Source of the DNA: Guadua angustifolia | Taxonomy: Eukaryota > Streptophyta > Magnoliopsida > Poales > Poaceae | NCBI GenBank assembly: GCA_036346375.1 | Contig: CM070511.1 | Coordinates: 5,890,001-5,954,000, forward strand | Reading direction: 5' to 3' | Length of the DNA stretch: 64,000 nucleotides | Shown here: positions 1-13,397 of the stretch, piece after piece | Layout: each line of letters starts with the position of its first letter | Position numbering within the stretch: position 1 is the stretch's first letter | Notes under the pieces: generated by a model | Told to the model about the DNA's origin: nothing | The model's database searches: none | The model's input: the letters and a program-made list of their open reading frames with translations, nothing else | Position numbers and translations under genes: made by a program

Positions 1-1758
1 ATTCGGGTATGAAAATCCCTGACAAATGAAACCTTCCAAAAATGGCAAATGCGTTTTCCTCCAGAAATTACGCCATCCTTATTTGGCTAAAGCCGGTTCG
101 CCATCGCCATCGGGACCCGACGGTCGATGGCGAAACAGGGAAGGCGAGCGTTTTCGCCACGCCGTAACGACGGCACGAGCGGCGGAATGGTAACGCCACG
201 GCTTCACCTTGACAATCCGCATCTAGGGACCTATCCATTTCAGAGAGGTGGCGGAAGGTGGTCGCCACCGGGCGGCGGCGGACCTCGGCGAAGACTCAAC
301 TCCGCCGTGAAGCATTCCAGGAAGAAAGGCTCGGTGAGCATCGGTGAAGGTAGGGATGCGATTTCACCGGTGTTTGGGTTGAGATGAACCGAATGAGCCG
401 CCGCGGCGCCGGATCCGAGAAGAAGGCTCTGTGGCGACGGCAAGAATGGGCGGAATGGGCTGAAATCAAGCAGAGGAATGAGCTCAGGAATGCTTGAGGG
501 TGTTTTGGGCCAACTGATTCGTGGTAGCTCTTACCCAGTCACGGGAATTCCATTCTCTTCCCCATCTTCTGTTCTTGGCGCGGAAATGGCGAAGAGGAAG
601 AAGAAGAAAGGCGGTGGGGCAAAGGGAAGTCGCATCGCTCAGAGGCTCTAGGCGATGCGAAAATGGGTTTCTTGCAAGTGAGCTAACAGATGAACTCCAA
701 AATGAATCGTCAGGCGGTCTCCCACGGTAGTCATGGCGGTAGTGGCCGAGCAAAGATGCCTCGAGCCATGGCAAGGCAAAGGTACTCCATCGGTGTGAGC
801 CCAGACGCCGAGAGGCTTGGGTGGAGCTCTCAGACGGGCAGCAGAAGCATGACTCTAAGCAAGACCAGAGAGAGAGCGAGAGCAGCTCGCCGAGAGGAGA
901 AGAACCAGAGCGAAGCAATTGGAGAAGAGGCCGGTGGTGGGACTGGACCCACATGGCGGTGAGGGCAAGGATTCAGCTTAAGGGTGAATTTGGCCAAATG
1001 CAAAGGACTTGCATTAATTTTACCCACTAATCCTTGCCAAAGACTTTTCCTCACTTGCTAAGTGCTCTCTCCTGGCAATGGACAATCTTCTGAGAAAATT
1101 TGGGGTTAAAATATCCAGTAAGATTTATAAAATTTTATCATTGAACAGTGCACCAAGTTTCCATTTCTGTGTTTGAATTACCAGACGACTCAAATCTTTT
1201 ATAAAATTTTTGAAACTTTGTTTTTCAAATGGATTTGAGACAATGATTCTTAGATAAAATTTTCAGCTCAAGATGTTGCTCCATTAATTTATAAAAATTC
1301 TGACATTCTATTTTTCAGCTTTTGCTTCTTTCTGTTTTAAATTTTTGGGGCTTTATCCCATCTGAAAACTCTCTGAGATTTTTACCAATGGTAAATACTG
1401 TATCAAAGATGACTTGGTAAATTTTTCAGCTGGAGATGATCTTTGGATATTTTCAAATTTCTAGATGCACTGTTTCTAGTCAACTTGACCTCCCATTTGC
1501 ATTTTTAATATTCAAATTGATATTTGTATCTTTTATCAGTGTGTAAATTGATTTCTCCACCTATTTGGATTCAGGAAATAATTTATTTCCAATCTTTCTT
1601 TTAGTTCTTTTTACTTTTCCCATTTCCTTCAATTGTCTTTGCAACCCAAAATCCAAGAAATCAATTCAAGAAAAATCGAAATTCCATAAAACTCAAAATA
1701 CTCAAAATGCAAATTTATATTATAGCATTTCACTGTTTAAAATTTCCAGGATGTTACA
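1..1758 (-). repeat. Partial 3' LTR of the left gypsy unit
   Basis: Homologous to 11585-13352 in the middle LTR. On the minus strand it begins TGTAACATCC at 1758, directly after the polypurine tract. Only the first 1.76 kb of an approximately 5-kb LTR is in the window. Overlapping open frames at 68-1054 lie in GC-rich LTR sequence, recur in the other LTR copies with different breaks, and are not taken as genes. Confidence 0.88.
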
Positions 1759-1772
1759 GATCTACCCCCCTT
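1759..1772 (-). other. Polypurine tract, left gypsy unit
   Basis: Minus-strand purine run (plus strand gatctacccccctt) immediately upstream of the LTR start TGTAACATCC. This is the position expected for the primer of plus-strand cDNA synthesis. It is identical to the tract at 13353-13366. Confidence 0.75.
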
Positions 1773-1803
1773 ACAAAAATCTCGACCCCGAGATTTGGTC
1801 GGT

Positions 1804-4800
1804 CTAAAGGAAGAAATCAGGATATTCTTCTCTAAGGCGATCTTCGCGCTCCCACGTTGCTTCTTCTTCGGAGTGGTTGCTCCACTGAACCTTCACCATC
1901 TTGTGAGATTTGTTACGAGTATGGCGCTCCGCTTCTTCGAGAATCTTGATTGGACGCTCTCGATAAGTCAAATCGGGTTGTAGGTCAAGTTCTTCAACTT
2001 GGGTGAGTTCAGATGGAAGACGAAGGCACTTTCTAAGTTGCGACACATGAAAAACATTGTGAACACTAGCCAACTGGGGTGGAAGTTCTAACCGGTATGC
2101 CTTTTCTCCCATTTTCTCCAAAATCCGATATGGCCCAACATACCGCGGTGCTAATTTTCCCCGAATCTGAAATCGGCGAACACCACGAAGTGGAGAGACT
2201 TTAAGATAAACAAGGTCTCCAACTTCGAAACTTAAGTCACGCCGACGATTATCAGCATAACTTTTCTGACGAGACTGAGCCTCCCTCAATCGACTTCTGA
2301 TCATATCTACATGCTCTTGGGCTTCTTGAATTAAATCTGGACCAAAGAATTTCCTTTCTCCAACTTCAGACCAGAAAAGAGGTGTCCGACATTTTCTGCC
2401 ATAAAGGGCTTCAAATGGGGACATTCGCAGACTTGCTTGAAAACTGTTATTATATGAGAATTCCGCAAGTGCGAGACACTTCTCCCAATTAGTGCTATAG
2501 GATAACACACAGGCTCGCAACATATCCTCAAGGATTTGATTTGTCCTTTCAGTTTGCCCATCGGTTTGAGGATGATAGGCCGAACTGAAAGCTAATTTGG
2601 TTCCCAGCAAACTATGCAATTTTTCCCAAAAACGAGATGTGAATTGTGATCCACGATCGGATACAATCGTTTTTGGTACTCCATGTAGACGCACAATATT
2701 GCTAATGTACAGTTCAGCAAGCTTGTCTCCCGAATAGGTAGTTCTGACTGGAATGAAATGTGCCACTTTGGTTAATCGATCTACAATTACCCAAATTGAA
2801 TCATTCCCTTTCTGAGTTCGGGGCAAACCAGTAATAAAATCCATACTGATGTCATCCCATTTCCATTCCGGAATTTGCAATGGTTGAAGGAGTCCTGCCG
2901 GACGCTGATGTTCGGCTTTTACTCGCTGACAAATGTCACACCTAGCCACATATTCAGCTATGTCCTTTTTCATATTAGGCCACCAATATTCTCTTTTCAG
3001 ATCCTGATACATTTTTGTACTACCAGGATGAATGGATAAAGGTGACTCATGAACTTCAGAAAGAATCAACTTCTTGATTTCAGAATTGTTTGGCACATAA
3101 GCTCGAGTTCCTCGAGGATTATCCCATCCATACTCTCAAGTATTCAGATTCTTGGTCTTCTTTCAATTGCTGTTGAATCTTCATTATAGCTTCATCTTCA
3201 AGTTGTGCGGTTTTGATTTGACTCCTAAGAGTTGGTTGGACTTTAAGTGCTGCTACAAAACCCTCTTCAACTAGATTCAGTTCGTTTTTGAAACTCTGTA
3301 CTAACTCGATTGATCGAAATCCAAGTACAATAGAGTTTCCGGCTAAGAGCATCGGCTACAACGTTGGCTTTCCCAGGATGGTAATGAATACCAAGATCAT
3401 AGTCTTTAATTAGCTCTAGCCACCTTCTTTGCCTTAAGTTTAAATCTGGTTGAGTGAAGAAATACTTGAGGCTTTTGTGGTCTGTGTAAATTTCAGTCCT
3501 ATTCCCAATAAGATAGTGCCGCCAAATCTTGAGAGCATGAACTACAGCCGCTAACTCAAGATCATGCGTGGGATAATTTTGCTCATGAGGGCGAAGTTGT
3601 CGAGATGCATATGCGACAACCCTTCCTTCTTGCATTAACACACACCCTAATCCACAATGTGAAGCATCACAGTACACTTCAAACTTCTTATGGATATCTG
3701 GCATCACCAATACCGGGGCAGTAGTTAATCTTTTCTTTAGTTCCTTAAAACTTGTTTCACAGTCAGCAGTCCATACAAATTTCTTTTCCTTTTTCAAGAG
3801 TTGAGTTAATGGCCTTGCAATCTTTGAGAAGTTTTCAATAAATCGACGATAATACCCAGCCATTCCCAGAAAACTCCGAATCTTAGTGATTGATTGTGGT
3901 CTTTTCCAATTTAAAACTGTTTGAACTTTACCCGGGTCTACTGCTACTCCTTCACCGGATAAGACATGCCCAAGAAATGCAATTTCCTTTAGCCAAAACT
4001 CACATTTTTCAAATTTGGCATAAAGTTTATTTTTTCTCGCTTCTCAAAAACCGGTGCAAATGTTGCTTATGATCTTCTTCATTCTTGGAATAGATGAGAA
4101 TATCATCAATAAAGACCACTACTTAATTTGTCCAAATATTCCATGAAGATTTTGTTCATCAAATTCATAAAACTGGCTGGAGCATTTGTAAGACCAAAAG
4201 ACATCACTGTGTATTCATACAGCCCGTAACGAGTAGTGAAGGCGGTCTTTGGAATATCAGAAGGTCTGATCTTTAACTGAAAGTATCCCAACCTTAGGTC
4301 AATTTTTGAAAAGACCTGAGCTCCATTTAATTGATCAAACAAGTCATCAATTCGGGGAAGGGGATATTTATTTTTAACGGTGACCTCATTTAGAGCTCGA
4401 TAGTCTACACACATCCGCAGACCTCCGTCCTTCTTTTCTACAAATGTAACAGACTTCCCCATGGTGACACACTTGGGCTTAATAAATCCTTTGCTTAATT
4501 GTTCATCAATTTGCTTCTTTAATTCAGCCAACTCATCGTGGCATACGATATGGACGCTTTGAGATGGGTGCCATTCCTGCGCAACATCAATTACAAACTC
4601 CATATCGCGATCCGGAGGCATTCCTGTAATTCAAACAGAAAAACATCGTGGTATTCACTTGCTACCGGCACTAGACATAGCTTAGGATTGGATGTAGAAC
4701 ACAAGACTGGTTGGTGATTTAGAGATTTGACCACCGATGAGAACTCTACATGAATACCATCTTGATTTATGAGGGTTATAGATCTATTAGCACAATCTAT

Positions 4801-5108
4801 GCAACCCTTATGCTTCGCTAACTATCCATGCCTAAAATGACGTCTAGCCCAGTCATATCTATTATGATCAGGTCAGCATAAAATGGTACCCTTTTATGGT
4901 TATCCCGACTTTAGGACAAAACTTCTTAGTTCTAGTGGTAGCTCCAGAGAGTGAATAATCATACAAGTAGGTAAAAGAGAAACTTCCAAATGATTTTGCT
5001 CGAGAACTTCTTGGAAACAAATGAATGAGAAGCCCCGAATCAAAAAGTACTATGCCGGGTTAGTTGTACGGGAGCGTACCTAGCACAACATCAAGTGCAT
5101 CTTGAGCT
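1804..5108 (-). pseudogene. Gypsy pol polyprotein, left unit, broken by frameshifts
   Basis: Homologous along its length to the open pol frame at 13398-16745. The pieces, in translation order, are: reverse transcriptase N-terminal part (4106-4621), which loses frame just before the FIDD catalytic motif; a segment with the rest of RT and RNase H (3267-3863); a short linker (3119-3352); and a 430-residue frame (1804-3096) with the integrase HHCC zinc finger, the DDE core, the GPY motif and a C-terminal chromodomain. The protease region (about 4620-5108) has several small indels. Many breaks coincide with places where the right copy has CAG or CTG and this copy has CG, for example beside 4500-4640, so some may be sequencing errors rather than real lesions. 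The product would be the enzymes of retrotransposition. Confidence 0.85.
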
Positions 5109-6351
5109 TCCTCAAGTGACATGATGCAAGCGCCCAACATTATTCCCTTTGATGTTGGTGATGGAATCGGCCTCTGAGCCTTGCTGCCTTGCCGCCCCTA
5201 GTGGTCTCCCCGAGTCTGTGTTGCCTTCTTCTTGGGACAAGAATTTGCATAGTGTCCTCGCCATTGCAATGAAAGCAAGTGACGTTAGGTGCTTGCTTCG
5301 AGCACCACTCGGCACCCTTGTTTGCCGAGGTGGGCGGACAGATTGCCGCCTGGCTGTGATGTACGAGGAGTTCGACTCACAACCCGCCGAGCTTGAGGAG
5401 TTTGTGGCTGGTGGTCGCTGCACTTGGAATGGTGGTCGGCTAGAACATTCGCCGATGGCCCACTTGTGATCTAAATTGACTAGAGGAAGCAGAATATTTG
5501 TGCGCCATCCATTTGCGCTTCCTACTTTCCAAAAGCACTTCCTTGCTTCCTGCTCCACTCTCACCGCTTTGTCCACCAAAGATTGGAAATCATGAATATC
5601 TTGTGCTATCGCTCTGCCCACTTAATTTCCTCATTCAAGTGTTCTCTGAATCTCTCAATCTTTCTAGCTTCATCGGCCACTTCATAGGTAGCATATCTTG
5701 ACAAGTGATTAAAATGATGCAAATACTCCATTACCGACATGTCTGCCTTGCTTTAATTCCGAAATTCCTTCTTCTTCACCTCAATAATACTGGCTAGAAT
5801 ATGGGTACGCTAAAAGTCGCTTTAAACTCCGCCATAACACCACGTAACCCTCTCGTAGAACCGCCGATAACTCTCCCACCAAATGGCGCGGCTCCTTGTA
5901 GTCGATATGAAGCATATAACACCTTCTCCTCTCATCACATTGTGCAATAGTTAGCTTGCTCTCATCAAGACGCAACCAATCATCGGCTTCTAATGGTTCG
6001 ACGACGATGAGAATACAGGGGTTGGAGTCTCAAGAATTCATTCAGCTTGGACGCTGGTGGCGGTCCTCCATTTCCCCCACGATTTGCGCCTAGTGCAGCC
6101 AAGGTTTGAGCCATTTGTTGGAGTATCAAAGTGTCGGTTTGCCGACCTTGTTCTATTAGTGCCGAACTTGTGCCATGGTAGGCTCCTCGGCAATTGTTCT
6201 CCGTAACTGTGATGTTGGGTTCCCCGAGGAGCAGGAGGATCACTTCTAGCCGCTCGGGAGGATGAGGCTCCATGCATTGGGTGCCGAGGGTTTGGTTGAG
6301 GAGGAGTTGGGACACCCACCCTTGGAGTACGAGTATCCGGATCCTCCGCAT
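5109..6351 (-). pseudogene. Gypsy gag, left unit, broken by frameshifts
   Basis: Homologous to the intact gag at 16764-17966. It survives as three frames (5980-6351, 5781-5975 and 5112-5621) separated by small indels. Unlike the right copy there is no stop codon at the gag-pol boundary: the frame runs through into residues matching the start of Pol before breaking. The zinc-knuckle region near 5240-5290 is disrupted. Gag would form the cytoplasmic particle that packages the RNA. Confidence 0.8.
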
Positions 6352-6779
6352 CCTAAGGATCGACTTAACGACCTCGTCGACCTCATCCTGAAATTTTTCT
6401 ATTCTTTTAGTACAACATATCCGAAGAACACAAAATACAGGATCATCTCATCGAAAATTTTACTAATGCAGCTACTATTCATGAGAGAAAATCCTTTAGC
6501 ATTTATGCATACAAGACACATTCCAAAATCACAACACACATCCAAAAATCATAAACAAAGTCATACATTACTTGCAAAATACACATATTGATTACCTAGT
6601 ACGCACATATACATAGAGTGCTTTTACATTCTAACTACTTCACTTCAAGATTAACATTCGGGATTAGGATTGCTTCATCTACTAGTCGGAATTACTAGCT
6701 TGGAGCTATTCCACCGCCACCAATCAAGGATAAGGAGGTGGTGGATCCAAGATCACAGCCTACTCCCGAGCTAGATGGA

Positions 6780-8145
6780 CTAGAAGGAGGCGCCATCGCA
6801 CCGGCAGGGTGAAATCTGCGCAAGTACTCCGCCTATTTCGATCCTCCGAACTCTTGGGCTTAAGTGATTTTGTTGTGACCGGATGTAGTTATTTATGTCT
6901 AACCCATGAGCCCGACAAATCTTCCTCATCAACTTCCTTCCCGCTTGAACCGCTTGACTCTCGAGGGATAGCAATGCTTCACTTGTTGGCGCAACACATG
7001 CCTCGCAGAATGGTAGTAGCATGCGCTTGCACTTTAAAGCCAACAACTGTTCGTCGATAGTAAACATGGTTTGGTTTTCTTCCCGCCCCAAATCTTCGCC
7101 AAACTCGACTAGCACTGCCCAATTAACAGGAATCGCCATCTGAAATTTTAAAGTGTAGGCAAGAGTAGTAATAAATATTTGCTACCGTAACAAATGACAC
7201 ATACAAACTACTAGCATCACTATTATTACTTTGCATAATCTTAAGTTCACAGACTTCTTAACACTTACAAAAGCTATCGCTACCTTCATCCCATATTACA
7301 CAACATCACAAAAGAGCTTACAACTTCCACTTCCATTCTACCTCCTACATTTCTACTCCAACTGACACCCTTCAACTTCCTCACAGAGGTCCGAAGAGGA
7401 TTCGGCATGGTCATTGCTCTTTCCAAAAGCCTTAAAGGTGCACTCCTTGCGCCTGAACAACCTGGGAGCTTCAGCCGATAGGTGCAGTGCTCTTGGGATT
7501 TATATTTTGTCATTCACAAGTCGGGGACAACTTCCTAAATTGGACATCCTAGCCCCACGATGCACTCCCGAGTATCGACATAAGAAGCCGGTGGAGGACG
7601 ACTAGCACTGGAATCTATGACTCTCCAATACTCAACACGGCGGAGAAACTGCACCACGGGCTACTCCTACGGCCAGTGAGTTTCAGAACGCCACACGCCC
7701 CGCGATCTCCGTAAGCTCTCGCGCCAATTGAACATAATGCCCATCCAACCTATTCACAAAGTCCACCATAACTCTAAGACCTCGATTTCAGACTCCAACC
7801 GGATCCCCATACACATTGCTCCCAATAAGAGGCCTACCAGAAGATAGAAATACTTGGGACTTAAATCGAAGCATACGACGAATCAACCATCGCCGATATG
7901 CGGCTTCATTCATCGATGCGCCGATCGAAGAGCCGTATCCTCAAAACATTTTTCCCTTCATTGAAAACCGCCTAGGAGGAATAAACACCGAGTGGCGTAC
8001 TTAGTTTCGAACTTAAGTATGCTCGAACACCACATAACGTGGATGACCTCGATAATGGCACTCTTCCAAAGAAGTAGTGCAAAACGCCCATCATTCCCGA
8101 AAGCTCATGAACCGTGGACTCGTGACATGGGACATAACGAACCAT
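6780..8145 (-). pseudogene. Extra coding-like segment between PBS and gag, left unit
   Basis: Aligned copy of the segment described at 18558-19793. The minus-strand frame at 6780-7139 (119 codons) is longer here than in the right copy and contains a region rich in charged residues and leucine. The 5' part (8145 to about 7372) carries the same frameshift and in-frame TAG as the right copy plus further small indels. I do not recognise the product. It lies in the sense orientation upstream of gag. Confidence 0.45.
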
Positions 8146-8337
8146 CTACAAAGACATGAACATAATATTATTAACCATAAGAACAGATAGTTGAGAAGTT
8201 ACAAATAAGAAAATTAGCAACTATGCTAAATTTCATTATTAGTAGGGGACGGCTTTTAAGTTATTGTAATTTTATATCTTCATATTCCTTACTAGTTACC
8301 TTAAAATTTTTAGCTCCTGTGGTTTTTATAAATATTA

Positions 8338-8349
8338 GGCTCGATACCA
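8338..8349 (-). other. Primer-binding site, left unit (one base short)
   Basis: Plus strand reads ggctcgatacca; the complement of the initiator tRNA-Met 3' end would be ggctctgatacca, as found at 19992-20004. The missing T is an example of the CTG to CG discrepancy seen throughout this copy. It sits 1 bp from the LTR. Confidence 0.8.
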
Positions 8350-8350
8350 A

Positions 8351-11300
8351 TGTCAGGAGACCCCATTCCGAGGAACAGAACTCCATGTGATTACCGTACT
8401 AGTCCTCGGATCAAGAGCTAGCACTCACATGTTTACACCATTCATATCACAACCAAAAACCAAGCTTTAATACACAGCTTACAGAAGATGTTAATTATAC
8501 AAACATTAGTTACAAGCCGAATAAAAAGAGCGGAAGATAATAGGCAACTTAAGGTCCAAAAGCCTGGTAGCATGCCCAAACCAAAACCCCACAGGCATCT
8601 GACTAGGCAAACACCCTAGAAGAAATCATCGACGAACTCCCCGAGACCTACTTGAACGAAGCGCTTCTTCCGCACTTCACCGACTTCTTCAACCAAAGTT
8701 GATAGCAAGAATGAGTACAACTTGTACTCAAGAAGACTTTATAGCAAATGCAAATACTAGTTATGCAAAGCTATTTCAAAGGAACAGCACTAAGTTATTT
8801 TGCATTTTGCGGAAAGAATTTAAACATATGACATAATAGATTGAAATTCGATTTTCAAGAAACAAAGATGAGATTTGAATAATTTCCAGAAAGTAAACAT
8901 GTTCCAGGACATAGCATTCCCAATGGCGAAACTCTACACAAGTCGATCCTTTGACTCGAACAATTGGTTATCAAAACAGAATCAACCCATTTTATAAAAT
9001 GCAAAACTCTAACATTGGAATGACTTCACCAAGTGCTCATGACCGCGAGCGCGGCTAATCGATTAGATTTTAGACTCTGCAGAGTTGTACAGCTTTACCC
9101 ACAAGGAATGAAACACCTTTTTGCTAGGCCATACGACACACTTCCTTAGGTGTGCCGGCAAGGCGATCATACAGAGCCGTTACATTATTCAGACATGACT
9201 TTGATCCAGCCCGGGACGTTAACCCCCGCCATAGAACTAGAAACACACACCCAAGCCGTGGATCCACATTCACACACAACACAACGTTTCTAAACATGGC
9301 AGGGCGTACACCGTTGCGTGGGTGGAAACCCGTCCAAGCAAACCAAACGGGAATGCTTGCGCTAGCTCCCGCCTACCAATGAACAAAGCCATGTCCGAAC
9401 AACTTAATAGGCTAAGGCTACCCCATAATAGCCCTCGTGGTTGCACGGAAATCTCGGATCAATAGCGTCCCATTGCTCGGTCCTTAATCCGACACGGGCG
9501 ATACTCCACCCTACACTACGTGCAAAGCCCATATTGCACAACCGGCTATTGCCAATAATCGCCCGCATCAAAGCATAGTTTTCGGGTTTTCAAGTTTTAA
9601 CCAACATATCAACAACCTTTAGTAGAGTAATAACCAGTTGTGAAATCATTTTAAAAGCATCATGACGATCTACGGCAAAACTAAGCAGTGTATATTGTAA
9701 CGGTTATACCCAACTGACATTTACTATGTCTAAGCATACTATGGTTCGCAAGGTTCACAGAATCAATCAAATTAAGGAAAACCATACATTCCAGGAATAG
9801 TTACTAACCTTACCCAAAATAGCAGTTTTTATGGAGAATTACCCGGATGCACTATACAACCGCAAAAACAACATACGGTAGTTGAATTAGTAGGTTCAAC
9901 ATGGTCAAGGATTTGCTTGCCTTGCTCTTCGCCGCAAATGTCAAAGCCTGGCTCAAGCGCCGCCTCCTCCTCCTCCTCGAGGGCGCTCAAGCGCTACACG
10001 CCAAATCAAGAGAACCAACAGAAATTACAAACTTGTAAAGAAAGAACGAAAGAGAACAAATAGAAAAGCGAATAAAACCCTTGCATAAGATCCCGGGTTG
10101 CTTTCTTATGGATCCTTTAATCTTGTTTTACGAATTCAAGACGCAAAAATAGTTTAGATTATACATTTAGTCATTAGTAGCATAGTGTATTGATCCTAAT
10201 GCTCCCAGCAAGCATTCTGGAACATATTGCGCATGCATTGCTAGGAGAGGACTTAGAGCCAGAACTAGACAACACAAGGTTAGCTCCCTAGATTCTTACA
10301 GAGCCCATCTTAGGGATCAACTCGAGGTTTTCTTTACAAATTTCAGGTTTGGATAAGTTGTTTTGCGAGTTAACGAAAAAGTCTTAACTGATTATATAAG
10401 GTCATGCGTAATTGATTCCTTTACTTCAATTTGATTTCACTTAGAATTGGTTTTGTACAGATTAGATCTTCAATTGCAGTCTATTGACTTATTTTACCTT
10501 ATCTTTGAGAAGGTTCTGGTGATAAAAATGACTTAACTGAGTTTTCTTCATTTGCAACTATAGTTCATTCAGCCTTCAACATGTGACTACTTAGGGTTGT
10601 TAAACTATAAAAATTAATAGGCTACACATGCTGGAATAGAATTATCTCTTCTTATTTGGGTAGTCTATACTTTGGACAACACCACTAATCAATTTCATAA
10701 GTTTTACACTTTAGATGAGACTTTATAATCATCGTTGAAAAAGCTTAAATGGCATTGTAAAGTTTACACGCTTTTGCAAAATCGGCAAGAACGTGAAGTT
10801 AAAAGTTAACACTTAAGGGTTTTAGGTTGACTAGATTAATATGCAAACCTTAACCAAATAAAGTTCTTTTTACAGAATGTGATAGCATAAACTTTGTACA
10901 ATGTTTCTAGACTGGTTTTACTGATTTTAGTATTTGGGAAAGCCATTTAATCTACCACGAAATAGCCTAAATGACCATATTATTTAACGTCAAAATCGCC
11001 AAACCGCAACTTAGTTTCTAACTACCCTGTGCATAATTCTTGATTCATTTTCAACACATACTAACTCCCGAAGTTTATATCATCTACATTTGCTGACATC
11101 CATTTATTTCCTCTTGCAGCATTTTACTTTATACTCATTCTCTTTTTGCCAAATTAAACATGGATTGATTTGACAAGGTAAACTAACTTTGAGTATAATT
11201 GTTTTTGCAAATTTCAAACTCATTCCGAACAAGTGTTCCCAACAGGTTTGATTTCATTGATTTTGGTGTAATCCAAATTAATCTTTTTTCCTCATAGCAC

Positions 11301-13352
11301 ATAAATACCTTTCTCAAAGATTTCCATTTTAACTATACATGTGACTCACTTAAGGATTTATTAAACCTGAAGTATTCTACTTAAAGAATTTACATTTTGC
11401 CACAAAGATTCTATTCACTTTCCTTTATTTTGCCTAAAGTTAAAATTATAAATCCTTACAAAGCCCTTCTTGTATTTCATTTCTAAAATTTGATTCTTCA
11501 ATATTTTTACATATCCTGAATCTAAGATTTTAGATATTTACAAATGGATCTAAACTTCTAGATCAAAAGATATTCATTAAAGCTATTCGGTATGAAAATC
11601 GACAAATGAAACCTTCCAAAATGGCAAATGTGTTTTCCCCGAAATTACGCCTTCCTTATTTGGCTAAAGCCGGTTCGCCCATCGCATCGGGACCCGACGG
11701 TCAGTGGCGGAAACAGGGGAAGGCGGTTTCGGCCTCGCCGCCGGCGAACGACGGTCGGAGCGGCGGAATGGGTAACGCCACGGCTTCACCTTGACAATCC
11801 GCATCTGGGGACCTATCCATTTCAGAGGTGGCGGAAGGTGGTCGCCACGTGGGGCGGCATGGCCGCCATGGACGAAGGCGAAGGCTCGCCGCCGGCCAAG
11901 CATTCCAGGAAGAAAGGCTCGGTGAGCATCGGTGAAGGTAGGGATGCGATTTCACTTGGTGTTCGGGTTGAGATGAACCGAACGAGCTGCCGTCACGGCT
12001 TGCCGGATCCGGAGAAGAAGGCTCTGGCGACGGCGCAAGAATGGGCGGAATGGGCTGAAATAAAGCAGAGGAATGAGCTCAGAGGGCTTGAGGGTACTTT
12101 GGGCCAACCGATTCGTGATATCTCTTACCCAATCACGGAATTCCATTCTCTCCCCATCTGCTGTTCTTGGCGCGAAATGGCGAGAGGAAGAAGAAGAAGA
12201 AATGGGGCAATGGGAAGTCTTCATCGCTCAGAGGCTCTAGGCGATGCGAAAATGGGTTCCTTGCAGTGTGCCTACAGATGAACTCCAAAACGAATCGTCA
12301 GGGCAGTCTCCCACGGTAGTCATGGCGGTAGTGCGCTGAGCAGCACGCCTCGAGCCATGGCAAGGCAGTGTACTCCACTGGTGTGAGCCCAGACGCTGCT
12401 GAGAGGCTTGGGTGGAGCTCCGGTACGGCCAGCAGGCGCATGACTCGGCAAGACCAGAGAGAGAGCGAGAGCAGCTCGCTCGAGGGGAAGAGGAACCAGA
12501 GCGAAGCAATTCGGAGAAGAGGCTGACTGGTGGGACTGGACCCACATGGCAGTGAGGGCAAGGATTCAGTTTGAGGGTGAATTCAGCCAAATGAAATTGA
12601 ACTTGCATTAATTTACCCACTAATCCTTGCCAAAGACTTTTCCTCACTTGCTAAGTGCTCTCTCCTGGCAATGGACAATCTGAGAAAATTTGGGGTTAAA
12701 ATATCAGCACAACATTTACTAAAATTCGAATATGGTACAGTGCACTAAATTCCTATTTCTGTATTTGAATTACCAGACGACTCAAATCTTTTATAAAATT
12801 TTTGAAACTTTGTTTTTAATGGATTTGAGACAAGGATTCTTAGATAAAATTTTCAGCTCAAGATGTTGCTCCATTAATTTATAAAAATTCTGACATTCCA
12901 TTTTTCAGCTTTTTTACTTTCTGTTTTAGAATTTAATTAGGGCTTTATCCCATCTGATAACTCTCTGAGATTTTTACCAATGGTAAATACTGTATCAATG
13001 GTAGCTTGGTAAATTTTTCAGCTGAAGATCAGCTCTGGATATTTTTCAAATTTCAGAAGATGCACTGTTTCTAGTCAACTTGACCTCCATTTGCATTTTT
13101 AATATTCAAATTATTATTTGTATCTTTTATCGATGTATAAATTGATTTCTCACCTATTTGGATTCAGGAAATAATTTATTTCCAATCTTTCTTTTAGTTC
13201 TTTTACTTTTCCCATTTCCTTCAATTGTCTTTGCAACCCAAAATCCAAGAAATCAGTTCGAGAGAAATCAGAAATTCCACAAAACTCAAAAATACTCAAA
13301 ATGCAAATTTATATTATAGCATTTCACTGTTTAAAATTTTCAGGATGTTACA
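8351..13352 (-). repeat. Complete shared middle LTR of the gypsy array (about 5.0 kb)
   Basis: Bounded on the right by the polypurine tract of the right unit (minus-strand start TGTAACATCC at 13352) and on the left by the primer-binding site of the left unit (minus-strand end ...CA at 8351). It is unusually long for a plant LTR. It contains a GC-rich block at about 11650-12560 in which overlapping open frames occur on both strands, and a long AT-rich block at about 10020-11600 with no coding signal. I treat all frames inside it as incidental. Confidence 0.88.
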
Positions 13353-13366
13353 GATCTACCCCCCTT
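13353..13366 (-). other. Polypurine tract, right gypsy unit
   Basis: Plus strand gatctacccccctt next to the LTR terminus at 13352; same sequence and spacing as in the left unit. Confidence 0.75.
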
Positions 13367-13397
13367 ACAAAAATCTCGACCCCGAGATTTGGTCGGT

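Noticed and set aside
11628..12281. 217-codon plus-strand frame
   Set aside because: It lies within the middle gypsy LTR, antisense to the element; the homologous LTR sections at 127-387 and 22858-23199 do not keep the frame.
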